A DNA stretch of 64,000 bases from HR10 sp964615335 (GTDB lineage Bacteria > Acidobacteriota > Blastocatellia > HR10), in assembly GCA_964615335.1 (NCBI GenBank), contig CAZTMT010000001.1, positions 186,001 to 250,000 of the forward strand. Reading direction: 5' to 3'. A model generated the notes under the pieces. That model made no database searches. It was not told where the DNA came from and was given only the letters and a program-made list of their open reading frames with translations. Of the stretch, positions 1 to 9,112 are shown piece after piece (within the stretch, counting starts at the first letter, position 1; every line of letters starts with the position of its first letter). A program made the position numbers and the translations under genes.

Positions 1-1470
1 CCGCTCGATCTCTTCCCGCGAGGCGTCAGCCCGATGGAAGAAGAAGATGAGTTCGCTCGTCTTGGCGAGTCCTTGCGCCCAGTTCTCCACAGTCCCTTCC
101 GCACCGTCCTCGTATTCCAGCTCGCTCGACCAGCGAGCGAAGCTCATCGGCTCAACGCGCGGCGGCCAGAGGAAGGCCGTCATGCGCACATTCTCCAGGC
201 GATCGCGCATCGTCGGCCCCGGCATCTCCAGGCGAATCTCTTTCGGATACTCTTCGAGGACGTTGCGCACGCCCAGAGCGAGGCCCCATCGGTCATCCGA
301 GAGGCTCAGCCACCCCTCGGCGCGCTCGGCGCGAGCGATCATACGGCCATCCAGGTCGAGTTGAGCGAAAAAGCCCTCCAGCCGCCGATCCGGCGAGGAT
401 TCCGGTACCGGAGGCAGGCGCGTCGGCTTCGGTCCGGATTGCAGCAAAGAGACCTCGCGTGCCGAGGAGACATCGCGTGTCAGGACGCGCTGCGAGCCTT
501 CTTCCCACCATCTTCCCTCGCGATAGGTTGTTTGAAGCTGTCGTTTCGGCCGAAGTTTCACATCGAGCGAGAGGCCGACAGCAGCCACACGATCATTCGG
601 TTGCGTCCAGCCGGGATCGCCCGGCTCCTCACGGCGGATGCGTTCGCCCTGTGTGGCGACGTGGGCGTGCTCCCCCGGCTGTGGACGGTGCTTGTCGGGT
701 ACGCCCGTGTAGACGAACGTGTGAAAGACGCGCACATAGGACTTGCCGGCATAAGCGTGAATGCGCAGGACAAACGGCGCCGTGTGATTGTCCGCACGCG
801 CGTAGCGATATTCCCCTTGAACGCGCACGACCGCATGCAGCGGTCCCGATCCCTTCTCAATGACCGTGCGCGTGATGACCGCTCGTGAAGGGTCCAGTCC
901 CAGATCGTCGAGCAGATCGAGGAACGATCCGCGCCCCAGGGGCTCTTCGGCGATCACGTCCTCTTCCTGGAATCCATCGCCTTTGAGATCGAGCTGGACG
1001 CGGTGCAGGAACCCCCCCTCGCCCTTCCGCACGAGGAAGCGCAGCGGTCCGGTCGTCACCTGGGCGAACCCTTTCTCCCCTTGATTGTTCACGACCTCCA
1101 GACGCCCGGACGGCGGGATGTCCGCGCGCCGGACCGTCGGGCCGTATTCGAGGACGTATTCCTCGGATCGCTCGGCGAAGAAGAAGACCCAGAGCCATTT
1201 CACGCTCTCATCGGCCGGCTCCCACGTGCTCACCTCGTTGATCTGCGAGGGAACTTCCCGACCGTCCGGAGCGAGAACGCGCACATGGTCCGGAGACTGC
1301 AGCGCGCCTTTGGGGAAGGGAAGACCGAGAAGGATCGGAGCCCCCTCGCGCGGCTTCTCCACACGAATGCGCACCCGCGAAGGAGAGACCGGAGTCGGGG
1401 CGCGAAGCTCTCCCCATCCCCCCTGCCCTACATGGATCAGAAGGAGGAGCGCCGAAAGAAGTCCCCGCAT
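1..1470 (-). CDS. Secreted exo-rhamnogalacturonan lyase-like protein (N-terminal part, cut by window edge)
   Basis: The frame starts at ATG 1470 behind a GGAGGAAGAACC ribosome site and stays open for 490 codons to the left edge, so the stop lies outside the window. A hydrophobic leader (LLSALLLLIHVG) indicates export. The N-terminal segment carries LPFPKGAL, DGREVPSQI and SVKWLW, which resemble the RIFT-barrel start of the PcRGLX/YetA family of exo-acting rhamnogalacturonan lyases (polysaccharide cleavage outside the cytoplasm). It lies 63 bp downstream of the PIG-L deacetylase gene and is probably co-transcribed with it. A run of seven C at 1012-1018 does not break the frame. The family call rests on motifs only; a different beta-sandwich carbohydrate-binding protein is possible. 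Confidence 0.6.
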   Translation of the reverse strand, partial: MRGLLSALLLLIHVGQGGWGELRAPTPVSPSRVRIRVEKPREGAPILLGLPFPKGALQSPDHVRVLAPDGREVPSQINEVSTWEPADESVKWLWVFFFAERSEEYVLEYGPTVRRADIPPSGRLEVVNNQGEKGFAQVTTGPLRFLVRKGEGGFLHRVQLDLKGDGFQEEDVIAEEPLGRGSFLDLLDDLGLDPSRAVITRTVIEKGSGPLHAVVRVQGEYRYARADNHTAPFVLRIHAYAGKSYVRVFHTFVYTGVPDKHRPQPGEHAHVATQGERIRREEPGDPGWTQPNDRVAAVGLSLDVKLRPKRQLQTTYREGRWWEEGSQRVLTRDVSSAREVSLLQSGPKPTRLPPVPESSPDRRLEGFFAQLDLDGRMIARAERAEGWLSLSDDRWGLALGVRNVLEEYPKEIRLEMPGPTMRDRLENVRMTAFLWPPRVEPMSFARWSSELEYEDGAEGTVENWAQGLAKTSELIFFFHRADASREEIER

Positions 1471-1533
1471 GGTTCTTCCTCCGAAAAGAGGTGCGGCCTC
1501 GATGGCCTTTGGGTCCCGAGCGCTGATCGGGTC

Positions 1534-4299
1534 TTACTTCTCCCCGTGACCGGCGCAGAGCAGATTCACAAACAGGCGAATCGCTCCGGGCACACCCGCC
1601 GGGAGCTGGCGGAAGAAGGCATAGCCCGTGTATAGATACGTCCCTCGCCCGTAGCGCGCGCGCAAGAGTCCCCCTCGGAGAGGTGGCTCGCCCGGATCGC
1701 TCGAGGCCAGAAGCGGTACGAACCGATCATCCCAACGAGCCATGAAATAGAGGCCGCGCTCTTGCACCCATCCGTGAAAATCGCGTTCGGTCACCCGATT
1801 GGGCCAGTGGAAGAGGCGATCTTCGGGCGCGAGGATCTCAACCGGCGCTTCTTCGACGCTCACGCGCCCGGTGCCGAGTGTCGCCGGATAGGGCGTGAAC
1901 GCCCCGGCGTTGAAGGTCGCCACATCCTGGTTGTATTGCACAAGCAGTGTCCCGCCGCGCTCGACGAATTCCAGCAGTCGCCTGTTGTACTGACGCACCT
2001 CGGGGCGCACGTCGTAAGCGCGGATGCCCAGAACGATCGTGTGAAAGCGGCTCAGATCTCCGCGCGTCAGCTCTTCCGGCCCAATCTGTTCCACCCGGAG
2101 CCCCAGTTGCGCGAGCACGCGCGGAATCTCATCTCCGGCGCCCATGATGTATCCGATGCGCAGCTCCGGCGAGGGCAGGGCGACTTCGACGGCGTGAATA
2201 CGCGCGCGAGCGGGCTCGTAGAAAGGAAACCATCCGATCTCGCGCCGCCCGAGGAGCGTGTACCCTTCAGCGTACTCTTGTCCCTGGTACTCGACCACCG
2301 CCCGCACGTCATACCGCCCTTCGCGCAGGCTTCCGGGAACAATCGCGAAGGGGACGCTCCGCGTCTCCCCCTCTCGCGAGAACTCCAGCTCCTCGGCGGA
2401 AGACTCAACGCGCCATCCCGAAGGTACTTCCAGGCGGAGTCGAACGCGCGCTCCCGCGCTCACGCGACTGCGCACACTCACCATGATCCGGATCGTCTCG
2501 CGCCGGGACGTGGGAATCACGACCGATTCCGGATGAACGTGAACCGAAATCGGAGGGCCGATGAACAGGGGACGATGCTCTTCGCCGTAGATCGGATCCA
2601 CCCAGCGCGCGCGGGGGATGGCGGCGATCTCTCCCTTCCGTCCCTGGAACGCATACGTGGCGCGAACGCGCAGCGGCAGCGGAGGCAGAGGAAGCGTCGC
2701 GTACTCGGGGACGCGGAGTCGAAGAATCGCTTCCCTCTGCGGATCCTCGCGCTCCCAGAAGGGGCGTGTGAACAGAGAGCGCGCGATCCGCTCAGGAAGT
2801 GTGATCCGACATTGGGCCGAAGCACTCTCGTTGGGGCCGAGCTGTTTGGATTCGCGTCGCAGGAGGGTCGCCGCGAAATCTTCGGGCGCTTCGCACTGGA
2901 AGTCCTCGACGGTCACCGACTCGCGCCCGCGATTGACCAGTCGCGCGGTCAGCGTGACCGTCTGTCCCGGAGAGACCATATCCAGAATTTCGCGCGGACG
3001 CCGAGCCGACGAACCTTCGGTTGGCGTCGAGGAAGCCGGTGTCTCGGCGAGCACCTCGAGCACAAGACCGAGCGCCAGATGCGCCGCCCGCAAGCCCTGA
3101 ACGCGCTTCGTCCGGAGATGAACGCGAAGATCCTCCCGCGCGGCGGCGGAGAGCGGGGCGCGCTCCAGGCGCGTCAGAAGATCCTCCAGGATCTGCACGC
3201 CGCGCAGAAGAGGAGAAGCGACACGTTCCGGATGCTCGGGCACGAGCCTCTCGGCGGCTTCGGCGAAAAGCTCTGCGACCTCCTGCAACGCAGGACGAAG
3301 AAAGGGCACAGCCCGTTCCTCCGCGCCGAGCCGATCGGCCAATCCAGGAAGGCTTGTGTCTAGCCCATCCAGGAAGCTCTCTTCAGAACGTCCGTCCCCT
3401 CCCGGTGACGAGACGCGCGAGGCGACAAGCCGATAATACGAATACTGATCTCCTGCGGGGACGATCGTTCCTCCCGCCCCTTGCGTCCGTTGCAGGCTCA
3501 GTCCCCGCATGGCCAACTGCGCGTAGGATTGACCGAGAGCTAGATCATACGCCCCTGTGTTGAGTCGAAGGGTGTAGGCTTCATCAGCGCGCACGCTGAT
3601 GTAGAGCTTCTTCGGAGCCCAGGGGAGCAGTCCTTCGGCCAACTGCTCCGGGAAGCGGCGCGGATCTCCGGCCGCTTCGAAGGCTTCGCGCGCCAGCAGC
3701 CCCGACGCCTGATGGTTCCCATGCCCATCGCGCGGCGCCCCATGGAAGCGGGCTACGATGACATCGGGACGAAAGGTGCGAATCACGCGCACCACGTCAG
3801 CGAGCGCCGTCTCGCGTCCGTTCCATTTCTGGAAGGTCTCCTGAGCCGTCTTGGAGAAGCCGAAATCAGCGACGCGCGTGAAGCGTTGCGCGACGCCATA
3901 GTACGCATCGGCAGCCAGCAACTCCAGCGTGCGCAGCAGACCGAGCGCATCCCAGAGTTCGGGACCCGTCCTGTTTTGTCCCCCTTCGCCCCGCGTGAGT
4001 GTCAGAAGCATCACTTCGGCTCCCCAGCCGCGCGAGACGAGCGCGAGCATCGCCCCATCTTCGTCATCCGGATGCGCCGTCACATGAAGCACGCGCGCCG
4101 TCGTGCGCAGCTTCCGAAGCGCCTGCACGAGCCCAGACAGACCGGAATCTTCAGAAGGCTTCGGGACAATGTCTTCCCACCCCTCGAGCGAGGCGACCCG
4201 GGAGTCCGAGAGAGTGTCTCCCCAGCCGGGGAGGACAACAAGTGCGCTCAAAACAAGAGCCAGAAGACCCCTGTGAGAAGATGCCTTGCGATTCCGCAT
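1534..4299 (-). CDS. Secreted PIG-L (LmbE) family deacetylase with C-terminal glutamine-amidotransferase-like domain
   Basis: This 921-residue protein begins with a signal peptide (GLLALVLSALVVLPGWG). Residues about 70-280 form a PIG-L/LmbE N-acetylglucosaminyl deacetylase domain with the metal-binding AHPDDE motif (75-80) and a later HGNHQASG histidine. The middle is rich in beta-sandwich sequence with NEW3-like stretches. The C-terminus (IRAYDVRP, GGTLLVQYNQD) looks like a class-I glutamine amidotransferase/ThuA-type fold. The family removes N-acetyl groups from amino sugars; extracytoplasmic action is inferred from the signal. It sits between the TonB receptor and a lyase-like gene on the same strand, suggesting a role in processing an acetylated glycan. 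Family assignment is firm, the substrate is unknown. Confidence 0.85.
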   Translation of the reverse strand: MRNRKASSHRGLLALVLSALVVLPGWGDTLSDSRVASLEGWEDIVPKPSEDSGLSGLVQALRKLRTTARVLHVTAHPDDEDGAMLALVSRGWGAEVMLLTLTRGEGGQNRTGPELWDALGLLRTLELLAADAYYGVAQRFTRVADFGFSKTAQETFQKWNGRETALADVVRVIRTFRPDVIVARFHGAPRDGHGNHQASGLLAREAFEAAGDPRRFPEQLAEGLLPWAPKKLYISVRADEAYTLRLNTGAYDLALGQSYAQLAMRGLSLQRTQGAGGTIVPAGDQYSYYRLVASRVSSPGGDGRSEESFLDGLDTSLPGLADRLGAEERAVPFLRPALQEVAELFAEAAERLVPEHPERVASPLLRGVQILEDLLTRLERAPLSAAAREDLRVHLRTKRVQGLRAAHLALGLVLEVLAETPASSTPTEGSSARRPREILDMVSPGQTVTLTARLVNRGRESVTVEDFQCEAPEDFAATLLRRESKQLGPNESASAQCRITLPERIARSLFTRPFWEREDPQREAILRLRVPEYATLPLPPLPLRVRATYAFQGRKGEIAAIPRARWVDPIYGEEHRPLFIGPPISVHVHPESVVIPTSRRETIRIMVSVRSRVSAGARVRLRLEVPSGWRVESSAEELEFSREGETRSVPFAIVPGSLREGRYDVRAVVEYQGQEYAEGYTLLGRREIGWFPFYEPARARIHAVEVALPSPELRIGYIMGAGDEIPRVLAQLGLRVEQIGPEELTRGDLSRFHTIVLGIRAYDVRPEVRQYNRRLLEFVERGGTLLVQYNQDVATFNAGAFTPYPATLGTGRVSVEEAPVEILAPEDRLFHWPNRVTERDFHGWVQERGLYFMARWDDRFVPLLASSDPGEPPLRGGLLRARYGRGTYLYTGYAFFRQLPAGVPGAIRLFVNLLCAGHGEK

Positions 4300-4323
4300 G
4301 TCTTCTCCCCGCCAGAGCGCTGC

Positions 4324-4348
4324 CGGGGAGCACCCAGGGCGCTCCCCG
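4324..4348 (-). terminator. GC-rich hairpin between TonB receptor and deacetylase genes
   Basis: The arms CGGGGAGC and GCTCCCCG are perfectly complementary around a 9-nt loop. They lie in the 60-bp gap after the receptor stop codon. No T run follows, so this is more likely a processing or partial-attenuation hairpin that sets the receptor-to-enzyme ratio than a full terminator. Confidence 0.5.
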
Positions 4349-4359
4349 AGCAGTCCGCG

Positions 4360-7206
4360 TCAGAAGTTCAGTCGGAATCCCAGTTGAAACTGCCGCGATT
4401 CCAGCGCCCCCGCTCGCGGGAACCGGCTCGGGAGCCCCGAGACCAGGCTCCCGTCGGCGTTGACGGCGACCGTCGTCGTCAGGTCCGTGATGTTCGGATG
4501 ATTGGTCAGGTTCGTGAACTCCGCGAAGATCTCCACGTTCGCCCGCTCGCTCACGCGAACGAAACGCGAGTATCGGAGGTCGAGGTTGAACGTATTCGGT
4601 CCATCCACCGTATTGCGCCCGATGAAGAGCGGACGATCCATGAGGATGCGGTCGTTGTTGAGATCGCGATTGGCGAAGATGTTGAAGGTATCCCCGCTGT
4701 CGGCGCTCACGATGAAGCTCACCTGGTTGTCGTTCAAGAGCGCGTTCCAGAACCGATTCTCCACGGTCACCTTCGGGGCCAAAACGCCGCTCACGTAGAA
4801 AATGTGACGGCGATCCGAGAGCGAGTTCCCCCGATCGCGACGCCGGTTGGTCGGATCGGAGAGCTGGACGTTGCTGTCAAGAACGTTCACTTCGGGAGCG
4901 TCATCTATGGCGTGCGACCAGGTGTAGGAAGCTGTGAATTGATAGCCGCGCGAGAACCGCTTGATCAGTTGCACGGTGACGCCATTGTAGTTGGAATTTC
5001 CGACGGATTCATCCAGGAAGACGTTGTCGAATTCGGGGAAGAGCCGCGTCTGCGGCGTGATGGCCGTGTCGAAGACCGGGCGCCCGTCGGCGAGTGTGCG
5101 AATCGGATTGATCGGGTTGATGTTCCTCCGGACGGGGATGCGCGTCCCCTTGGTGAAGACGTAGCTGAGCAGAACGGACATGTCGTTAGTCAGGGCGCGC
5201 TCGATCTGGAGATTCGCGTTGCTCGAGTAGAGCGTGGCGAAGTCCGGCGCGACGGCATTCACGCTCACGCGCGGCAGGGGGAAGCCCGGCGGCAGCGATT
5301 CGAGCGTCTGCGGAAAGGCAGGAGCAAAGGGACTGGTGCCCGCGACCGAAATGTCTCGAAAGCGCGGATTGCCGTTGTTCAGAAGAGCGAGCCGATAGAA
5401 ATCGAGCTTCGGGAAGTCGTAGTAAATACCGGCACTGGCCCGCACCACCGTCTTGCGCTCGCGTCCGATCCCGTAGGAGAAGCCCAGACGCGGCGCCAGA
5501 TTGTTCTTGTCCACGCGGAAATCGCGCGAGAAGGGCAGAGGCGCCATCGGGTCCGGATCGGGCACGTCATAGAGTTCGTAGCGCACGCCGTAGAGGACCT
5601 TGAAATTCTGCGTCACGCGCCAGTCGTCCTGCCCGAAGGCTGAGTAGAAGAAAGCGCGCTCGCTGATCTCCGGATTCCCGAGGCGCTGGCGGAAGGTCGT
5701 GTATCCCTTGGGATTGGTCCCGTTGACGGCGTTCAGATAGGCCTCAATGTTCGGGAAGACATACTCGGCAAAGAGCGGTTCCCGTCGGAAATCCCCGTAG
5801 GTCGTCATCGCGAATCCGAATTTGAAGGCGTGGTTCCCCCGAATGAGCGTGACATTGTCCACGAGATCCACGCTGGTCTGACGGAAGCGCTGGCCGTCAT
5901 CGGTCGGTCCGCCAAACTGCGCCACGCCCGAGATCGTGATGGCCGGCCCCTTCACAGCGTTCTCCGGATTGGCCGTGCGGAAGAAGCGGCGGCGCGCGTA
6001 TTGGAAGCGCAGCTCGTTGATCGCGCGCGCCGAGAGCGTCGAGGTGAGTTGCGTCGCCACGGAATCGGCCGCGTCAATGAAGTCGGTCGAGCGCGTCACC
6101 GAGAGGAGTCCGGCCGAGAGAGCCCCTCCGATGTTGTTCGGCGAGCTGTTACGGAAGAGGTTGTAGCGGGCCATCAGACGATTCCGCTCCGAGAGCGTGA
6201 GATCACTGCGGACGATGAAGAAATTGACCCGTTGCGAGGCCGGGACGACGCCGATCTGCTTCGGGGTCAGCCCGATGCGCGCGGCGTTCTCGGGCGTGAT
6301 CGTGATCGGGCGCGGGATATCGCGCCGCGTGAATTCGTAGGCGCTGAAGTAGTGGAGTCGGTCGCGCCGCAAGGGGCCGCCCAGCCGCGCCGTCACCGTA
6401 TCGGCGGCGAAATCCGGCTTCGGTTGCGTGGGCGACAGCAGCGTCGGGCGCGCCGAGAAGGACTTGCGGCGGAAGCGGTATCCGGCTTCCCCATGGAGCT
6501 CGTTCGTCCCCGAGTCGGTGATGGCATTGTAGACAGTTCCGATGGTCGTGCCGAACTCCGGAGCGAAGCCGTTGTTGACGACCTGAAGCTCGCGGATGAA
6601 GACCTCGGAGATGGGCATCAGGCGGATGCCCGCCCGATCGGCCTGCGTGTTCGTGTTGCCATCCAGTTGGTAATTGATCCGGTCAATGAACCCGTTGGTG
6701 TTCACTTTGCGGGGGACACCGAATTCGGGATTGGGACGCGCGCTCACGCCCGGCTGCAGGAGCATGAAGTTGTAGATGTTGCGCGAGACCAAGGGCAGAT
6801 TCCGCACCTCCTGCGTCGAGATCGTGTTCCCCTGTTCGACCTTCCCGATGTCGGCCACAGGCGCGTCGGCTGTGACCGTCACCGTCTGTTCGATCTGTCC
6901 GACTTCCAGGGAGAAATCCACGACAGCCGTGCGACCGGCTGTGAGGGTGATCCCCGAGCGCACGGCACGCTTGAACCCGGTCGCTTCGACGCTCACCTCA
7001 TAGCGTCCGAGCGGAAGCAGCGCCGCGCGGTAGAACCCGCGCTCGTTGGTCGTCAGCGTTCGGACGTATCCCGTATCCATGTTGAGGATACGCACCGTGG
7101 CTCCGGCGACGACGGCTCCCGAAGGATCCAGGACGATCCCTTCGATGACCCCGTCGGTCGCCTGGGCCTGAACTAGGAGAACCAGCGCTAGAAGGATGCT
7201 CTTCAT
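4360..7206 (-). CDS. Oar-like TonB-dependent outer-membrane receptor with carboxypeptidase-regulatory domain
   Basis: The start at 7206 is chosen because GAAGGAGGAGAATGT precedes it and a signal peptide follows (ILLALVLLVQAQA); the protein is 948 residues. Residues about 18-100 form a CarboxypepD_reg-like domain (GVIEGIVLDPSGAVVAGATV). A plug domain follows (LPLVSRNIYNFMLLQPGV, YQLDGNTNTQADRAG), then a long beta-barrel ending LGFRLNF, a typical outer-membrane C-terminus with a terminal Phe. The family imports large substrates such as oligosaccharides through the outer membrane using TonB energy. The ROK regulator gene ends 16 bp upstream, so the two are almost certainly one transcript. Substrate unknown; glycan is inferred from neighbours. 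Confidence 0.9.
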   Translation of the reverse strand: MKSILLALVLLVQAQATDGVIEGIVLDPSGAVVAGATVRILNMDTGYVRTLTTNERGFYRAALLPLGRYEVSVEATGFKRAVRSGITLTAGRTAVVDFSLEVGQIEQTVTVTADAPVADIGKVEQGNTISTQEVRNLPLVSRNIYNFMLLQPGVSARPNPEFGVPRKVNTNGFIDRINYQLDGNTNTQADRAGIRLMPISEVFIRELQVVNNGFAPEFGTTIGTVYNAITDSGTNELHGEAGYRFRRKSFSARPTLLSPTQPKPDFAADTVTARLGGPLRRDRLHYFSAYEFTRRDIPRPITITPENAARIGLTPKQIGVVPASQRVNFFIVRSDLTLSERNRLMARYNLFRNSSPNNIGGALSAGLLSVTRSTDFIDAADSVATQLTSTLSARAINELRFQYARRRFFRTANPENAVKGPAITISGVAQFGGPTDDGQRFRQTSVDLVDNVTLIRGNHAFKFGFAMTTYGDFRREPLFAEYVFPNIEAYLNAVNGTNPKGYTTFRQRLGNPEISERAFFYSAFGQDDWRVTQNFKVLYGVRYELYDVPDPDPMAPLPFSRDFRVDKNNLAPRLGFSYGIGRERKTVVRASAGIYYDFPKLDFYRLALLNNGNPRFRDISVAGTSPFAPAFPQTLESLPPGFPLPRVSVNAVAPDFATLYSSNANLQIERALTNDMSVLLSYVFTKGTRIPVRRNINPINPIRTLADGRPVFDTAITPQTRLFPEFDNVFLDESVGNSNYNGVTVQLIKRFSRGYQFTASYTWSHAIDDAPEVNVLDSNVQLSDPTNRRRDRGNSLSDRRHIFYVSGVLAPKVTVENRFWNALLNDNQVSFIVSADSGDTFNIFANRDLNNDRILMDRPLFIGRNTVDGPNTFNLDLRYSRFVRVSERANVEIFAEFTNLTNHPNITDLTTTVAVNADGSLVSGLPSRFPRAGALESRQFQLGFRLNF

Positions 7207-7222
7207 ACATTCTCCTCCTTCG

Positions 7223-8437
7223 CTAAAGTCGCGCGACCAAATCGGCGAGCTGTCGTTCGACCATCTGCAGAGCCGAGAAGACAGCCCCATAGAGCTGCGC
7301 TCGATCCTTCAGGGCCGAGACGACAACGACCGGTTTGGCCGGAACGGTTCGTTCAATGGCTGCTCGGATGGGTTCGGTGAGCACATCGCCGGCCAGGCTC
7401 ACCCCTCCTCCGAGCACGATCATCTCGGGATCCAGCAGCGTGGCCACATTGGCCGCCGCCGCGCTCAGGTAGTCCGCTACTTCTTCCACGAGCTGCCGAG
7501 CTGTTTCATCTCCTCGGCGAGCCGCTTCGAAGATCGCCTTGGCATCCGACAGCTCGGATCGCTTCAGGAGCTGACGAGCACGAGCCGCCAGAGCCGGTCC
7601 GGACGCTCGCATCTCCAGAAAGCCCAGCTCGCGGAATTCCTCGCAGATCGCCTTCGGGTCCAAAAGCATGTAGCCGACTTCCCCGGCCGCATGAGTGGAG
7701 CCGCGATAAAGCTCCCCGTTGATGAGAAGGCCCGCCCCGATCCCCGCTCCGATGGCGATGAAGGCGACATGCCGGCGCCCGCGAGCGACTCCGCGCCAGC
7801 TCTCGCCCAGTACAGCCATGTTCACGTCGTTATCCACGTGCACAGGGATTCGTAGCGCCCGTTCCATGAGATCTCGCAGAGGGACATCCCGCCAACCCGG
7901 CAGATTCGGCGCATGGCGAACGATTCCACTCTCCACGTCGGTGATGCCGGGAGCCCCGATGGCCATGGCTTTCACCTCGCGCCAGCGCACGCGCGCCTCC
8001 CTGACCAGTTGGCGACTGCTCTTGACGATTTGCTCGACAACGGAATGGACAAGAGGGGGGGATTTTCGAGTGGGAGCCTCCGATTGGGCGAGAACGTCGC
8101 CGTTGAGATCCGCCAGGGCCAGACGCACGCGCGTGCCCCCAAGATCCGCGCCCAGGACATATCCGAAACGAGCGTTGAAGCGCACCAGAGTCGGGCGTCG
8201 CCCCCCGCGAGATTCCCCCCTTCCTTCTTCCACGAGCAACCCGGCGCCGAGCAACTTCGCCACAAGGACGGAGACCGTTGGAGGGCTCAAGCCCGAGCGA
8301 CGCGCCAATTCCGCGCGGGAGATCACCCCGGCTTCCCGCGCAAGCTCCAGCAGCGCGAGCATGTTCATCTGCTTGAGGAGGCCGTGATTGGCCGGGCCCG
8401 GCGATTCCTTCCCCAAGGTGTGCTGACGTACGCGCAT
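7223..8437 (-). CDS. ROK-family transcriptional regulator
   Basis: An N-terminal winged helix-turn-helix (ISRAELARRSGLSPPTVSVLVAKLL) is followed by a ROK sugar-kinase-like domain (LGADLGGTRVRLALADL, VDNDVNMAVLGE, GAGIGAGLLINGELYRG). ATG 8437 is preferred (404 residues); an in-frame ATG at 8455 falls inside the -10 box. The usual ROK zinc site (CxCGxxGCxE) has decayed to a stretch with a single Cys, and the usual His of GEIGHM is Tyr (GEVGYM), so zinc binding and kinase activity are doubtful. It leads a unit with a TonB receptor and glycan enzymes, so it probably senses a sugar released by them. Autoregulation is suggested by the palindrome on its promoter. Confidence 0.9.
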   Translation of the reverse strand: MRVRQHTLGKESPGPANHGLLKQMNMLALLELAREAGVISRAELARRSGLSPPTVSVLVAKLLGAGLLVEEGRGESRGGRRPTLVRFNARFGYVLGADLGGTRVRLALADLNGDVLAQSEAPTRKSPPLVHSVVEQIVKSSRQLVREARVRWREVKAMAIGAPGITDVESGIVRHAPNLPGWRDVPLRDLMERALRIPVHVDNDVNMAVLGESWRGVARGRRHVAFIAIGAGIGAGLLINGELYRGSTHAAGEVGYMLLDPKAICEEFRELGFLEMRASGPALAARARQLLKRSELSDAKAIFEAARRGDETARQLVEEVADYLSAAAANVATLLDPEMIVLGGGVSLAGDVLTEPIRAAIERTVPAKPVVVVSALKDRAQLYGAVFSALQMVERQLADLVARL

Positions 8438-8442
8438 AACTT

Positions 8443-8454
8443 TGTTCGGGAACA
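8443..8454. promoter_or_regulatory. Candidate ROK operator (inverted repeat at transcription start)
   Basis: TGTTC and GAACA arms flank two bases exactly between the -10 box and the start codon, where repressor binding would block initiation. That it is bound by the ROK protein is inference. Confidence 0.4.
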
Positions 8455-8481
8455 TAATAAACTTTTCTGCCCCCTTGTCAA
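8454..8481 (-). promoter_or_regulatory. Sigma-70-type promoter of the ROK-TonB-deacetylase unit
   Basis: On the minus strand TTGACA, a 16-bp spacer and TATTAT are present. The predicted transcript begins about 10 nt before ATG 8437, with no clear Shine-Dalgarno sequence. Confidence 0.7.
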
Positions 8482-8616
8482 GCCCTATCTCTGCTGACTT
8501 CCAGACCGGACTCCGAACGTCCTCGCGGGCACTCCCCCCCAAACCCTCCCGAAGGGGAAGCCAGAAAAGAGGCCGGGGCGCAGGTTCCTTTGAGAGAGCG
8601 ACACCTCTTCCGTACA

Positions 8617-8665
8617 AAGCCCGCGCGAGCGGGCGACAGAAAATAGCCTGAGGCGTGAGCCCCAT
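8617..8665 (+). repeat. Hairpin repeat copy 1
   Basis: Stem GCCCGC/GCGGGC with GCGA loop (8619-8634), linker GACAGAAAATAGCC, then a second hairpin ending GAGCCCC. Confidence 0.8.
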
Positions 8666-8690
8666 CATGAGAACGACCCCGTTCCTCAAA

Positions 8691-8740
8691 GAGCCCACGC
8701 AGTGGGCGACAGAGATTAGCCCGGGGCATGAGCCCAATTG
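8691..8740 (+). repeat. Hairpin repeat copy 2
   Basis: Stem GCCCAC/GTGGGC with GCA loop (8693-8707), linker GACAGAGATTAGCC, second hairpin GGGC/GCCC. Both stem arms differ from copy 1 yet still pair. Confidence 0.8.
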
Positions 8741-8764
8741 GAAGAACGACACTCCTTCCGTGAT

Positions 8765-8816
8765 GAGCCCGCCTCTGGCGGGCGACAGAGAATAGCCTGG
8801 GGCGTAAGCCCCAGGA
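8765..8816 (+). repeat. Hairpin repeat copy 3
   Basis: Stem GCCCGCC/GGCGGGC with TCT loop (8767-8783), linker GACAGAGAATAGCC, second stem CCTGGGGC/GCCCCAGG with GTAA loop. This is the most complete copy. Confidence 0.85.
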
Positions 8817-8841
8817 AACCGCGAGCCCGAAATTTTCTCAA

Positions 8842-8863
8842 GAGCCCCCGAAGGGGGCGACAC
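8842..8863 (+). repeat. Hairpin repeat copy 4 (first half only)
   Basis: Stem GCCCCC/GGGGGC with GAA loop (8844-8858) followed by GACAC; the linker and second hairpin are missing. Confidence 0.7.
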
Positions 8864-8964
8864 ATCGGGCGGCCACCCAACCGGTCTGGCTCACACACGC
8901 CAGGCCACAACATCGGGGGATACACGAATGGCGCCCTTCAATTCGTCCGGCTTCTGACCCAATG

Positions 8965-8986
8965 TGTCGCCCGCTCGCGCGGGCTC
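8965..8986 (-). repeat. Hairpin repeat copy 5 (inverted, first half only)
   Basis: Read on the minus strand this is GAG, stem GCCCGC/GCGGGC with GCGA loop, then GACA. The stem is identical to copy 1, in opposite orientation. Confidence 0.75.
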
Positions 8987-9010
8987 GGGGGTAATTGGGG
9001 ACCTCGTTTC

Positions 9011-9070
9011 CTGGGGTTCCGCTTCGCTCCACCCCAGGCTATTTTCTGTCGCCCTCTTCGAGGGCTCTCT
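9011..9070 (-). repeat. Hairpin repeat copy 6 (inverted, full)
   Basis: On the minus strand: stem GCCCTC/GAGGGC with GAA loop, linker GACAGAAAATAGCC, then CCTGGGG and CCCCAGG around a longer interior than in the plus-oriented copies. Confidence 0.85.
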
Positions 9071-9112
9071 GTGGAGTGGGGTTTGGTCTGCGAATGGGTT
9101 CCGCCGTCGTTT

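Noticed and set aside
1012..1018. Frameshift in the lyase-like gene at a seven-C run
   Set aside because: Translation on both sides of the run stays in one open frame and remains protein-like.
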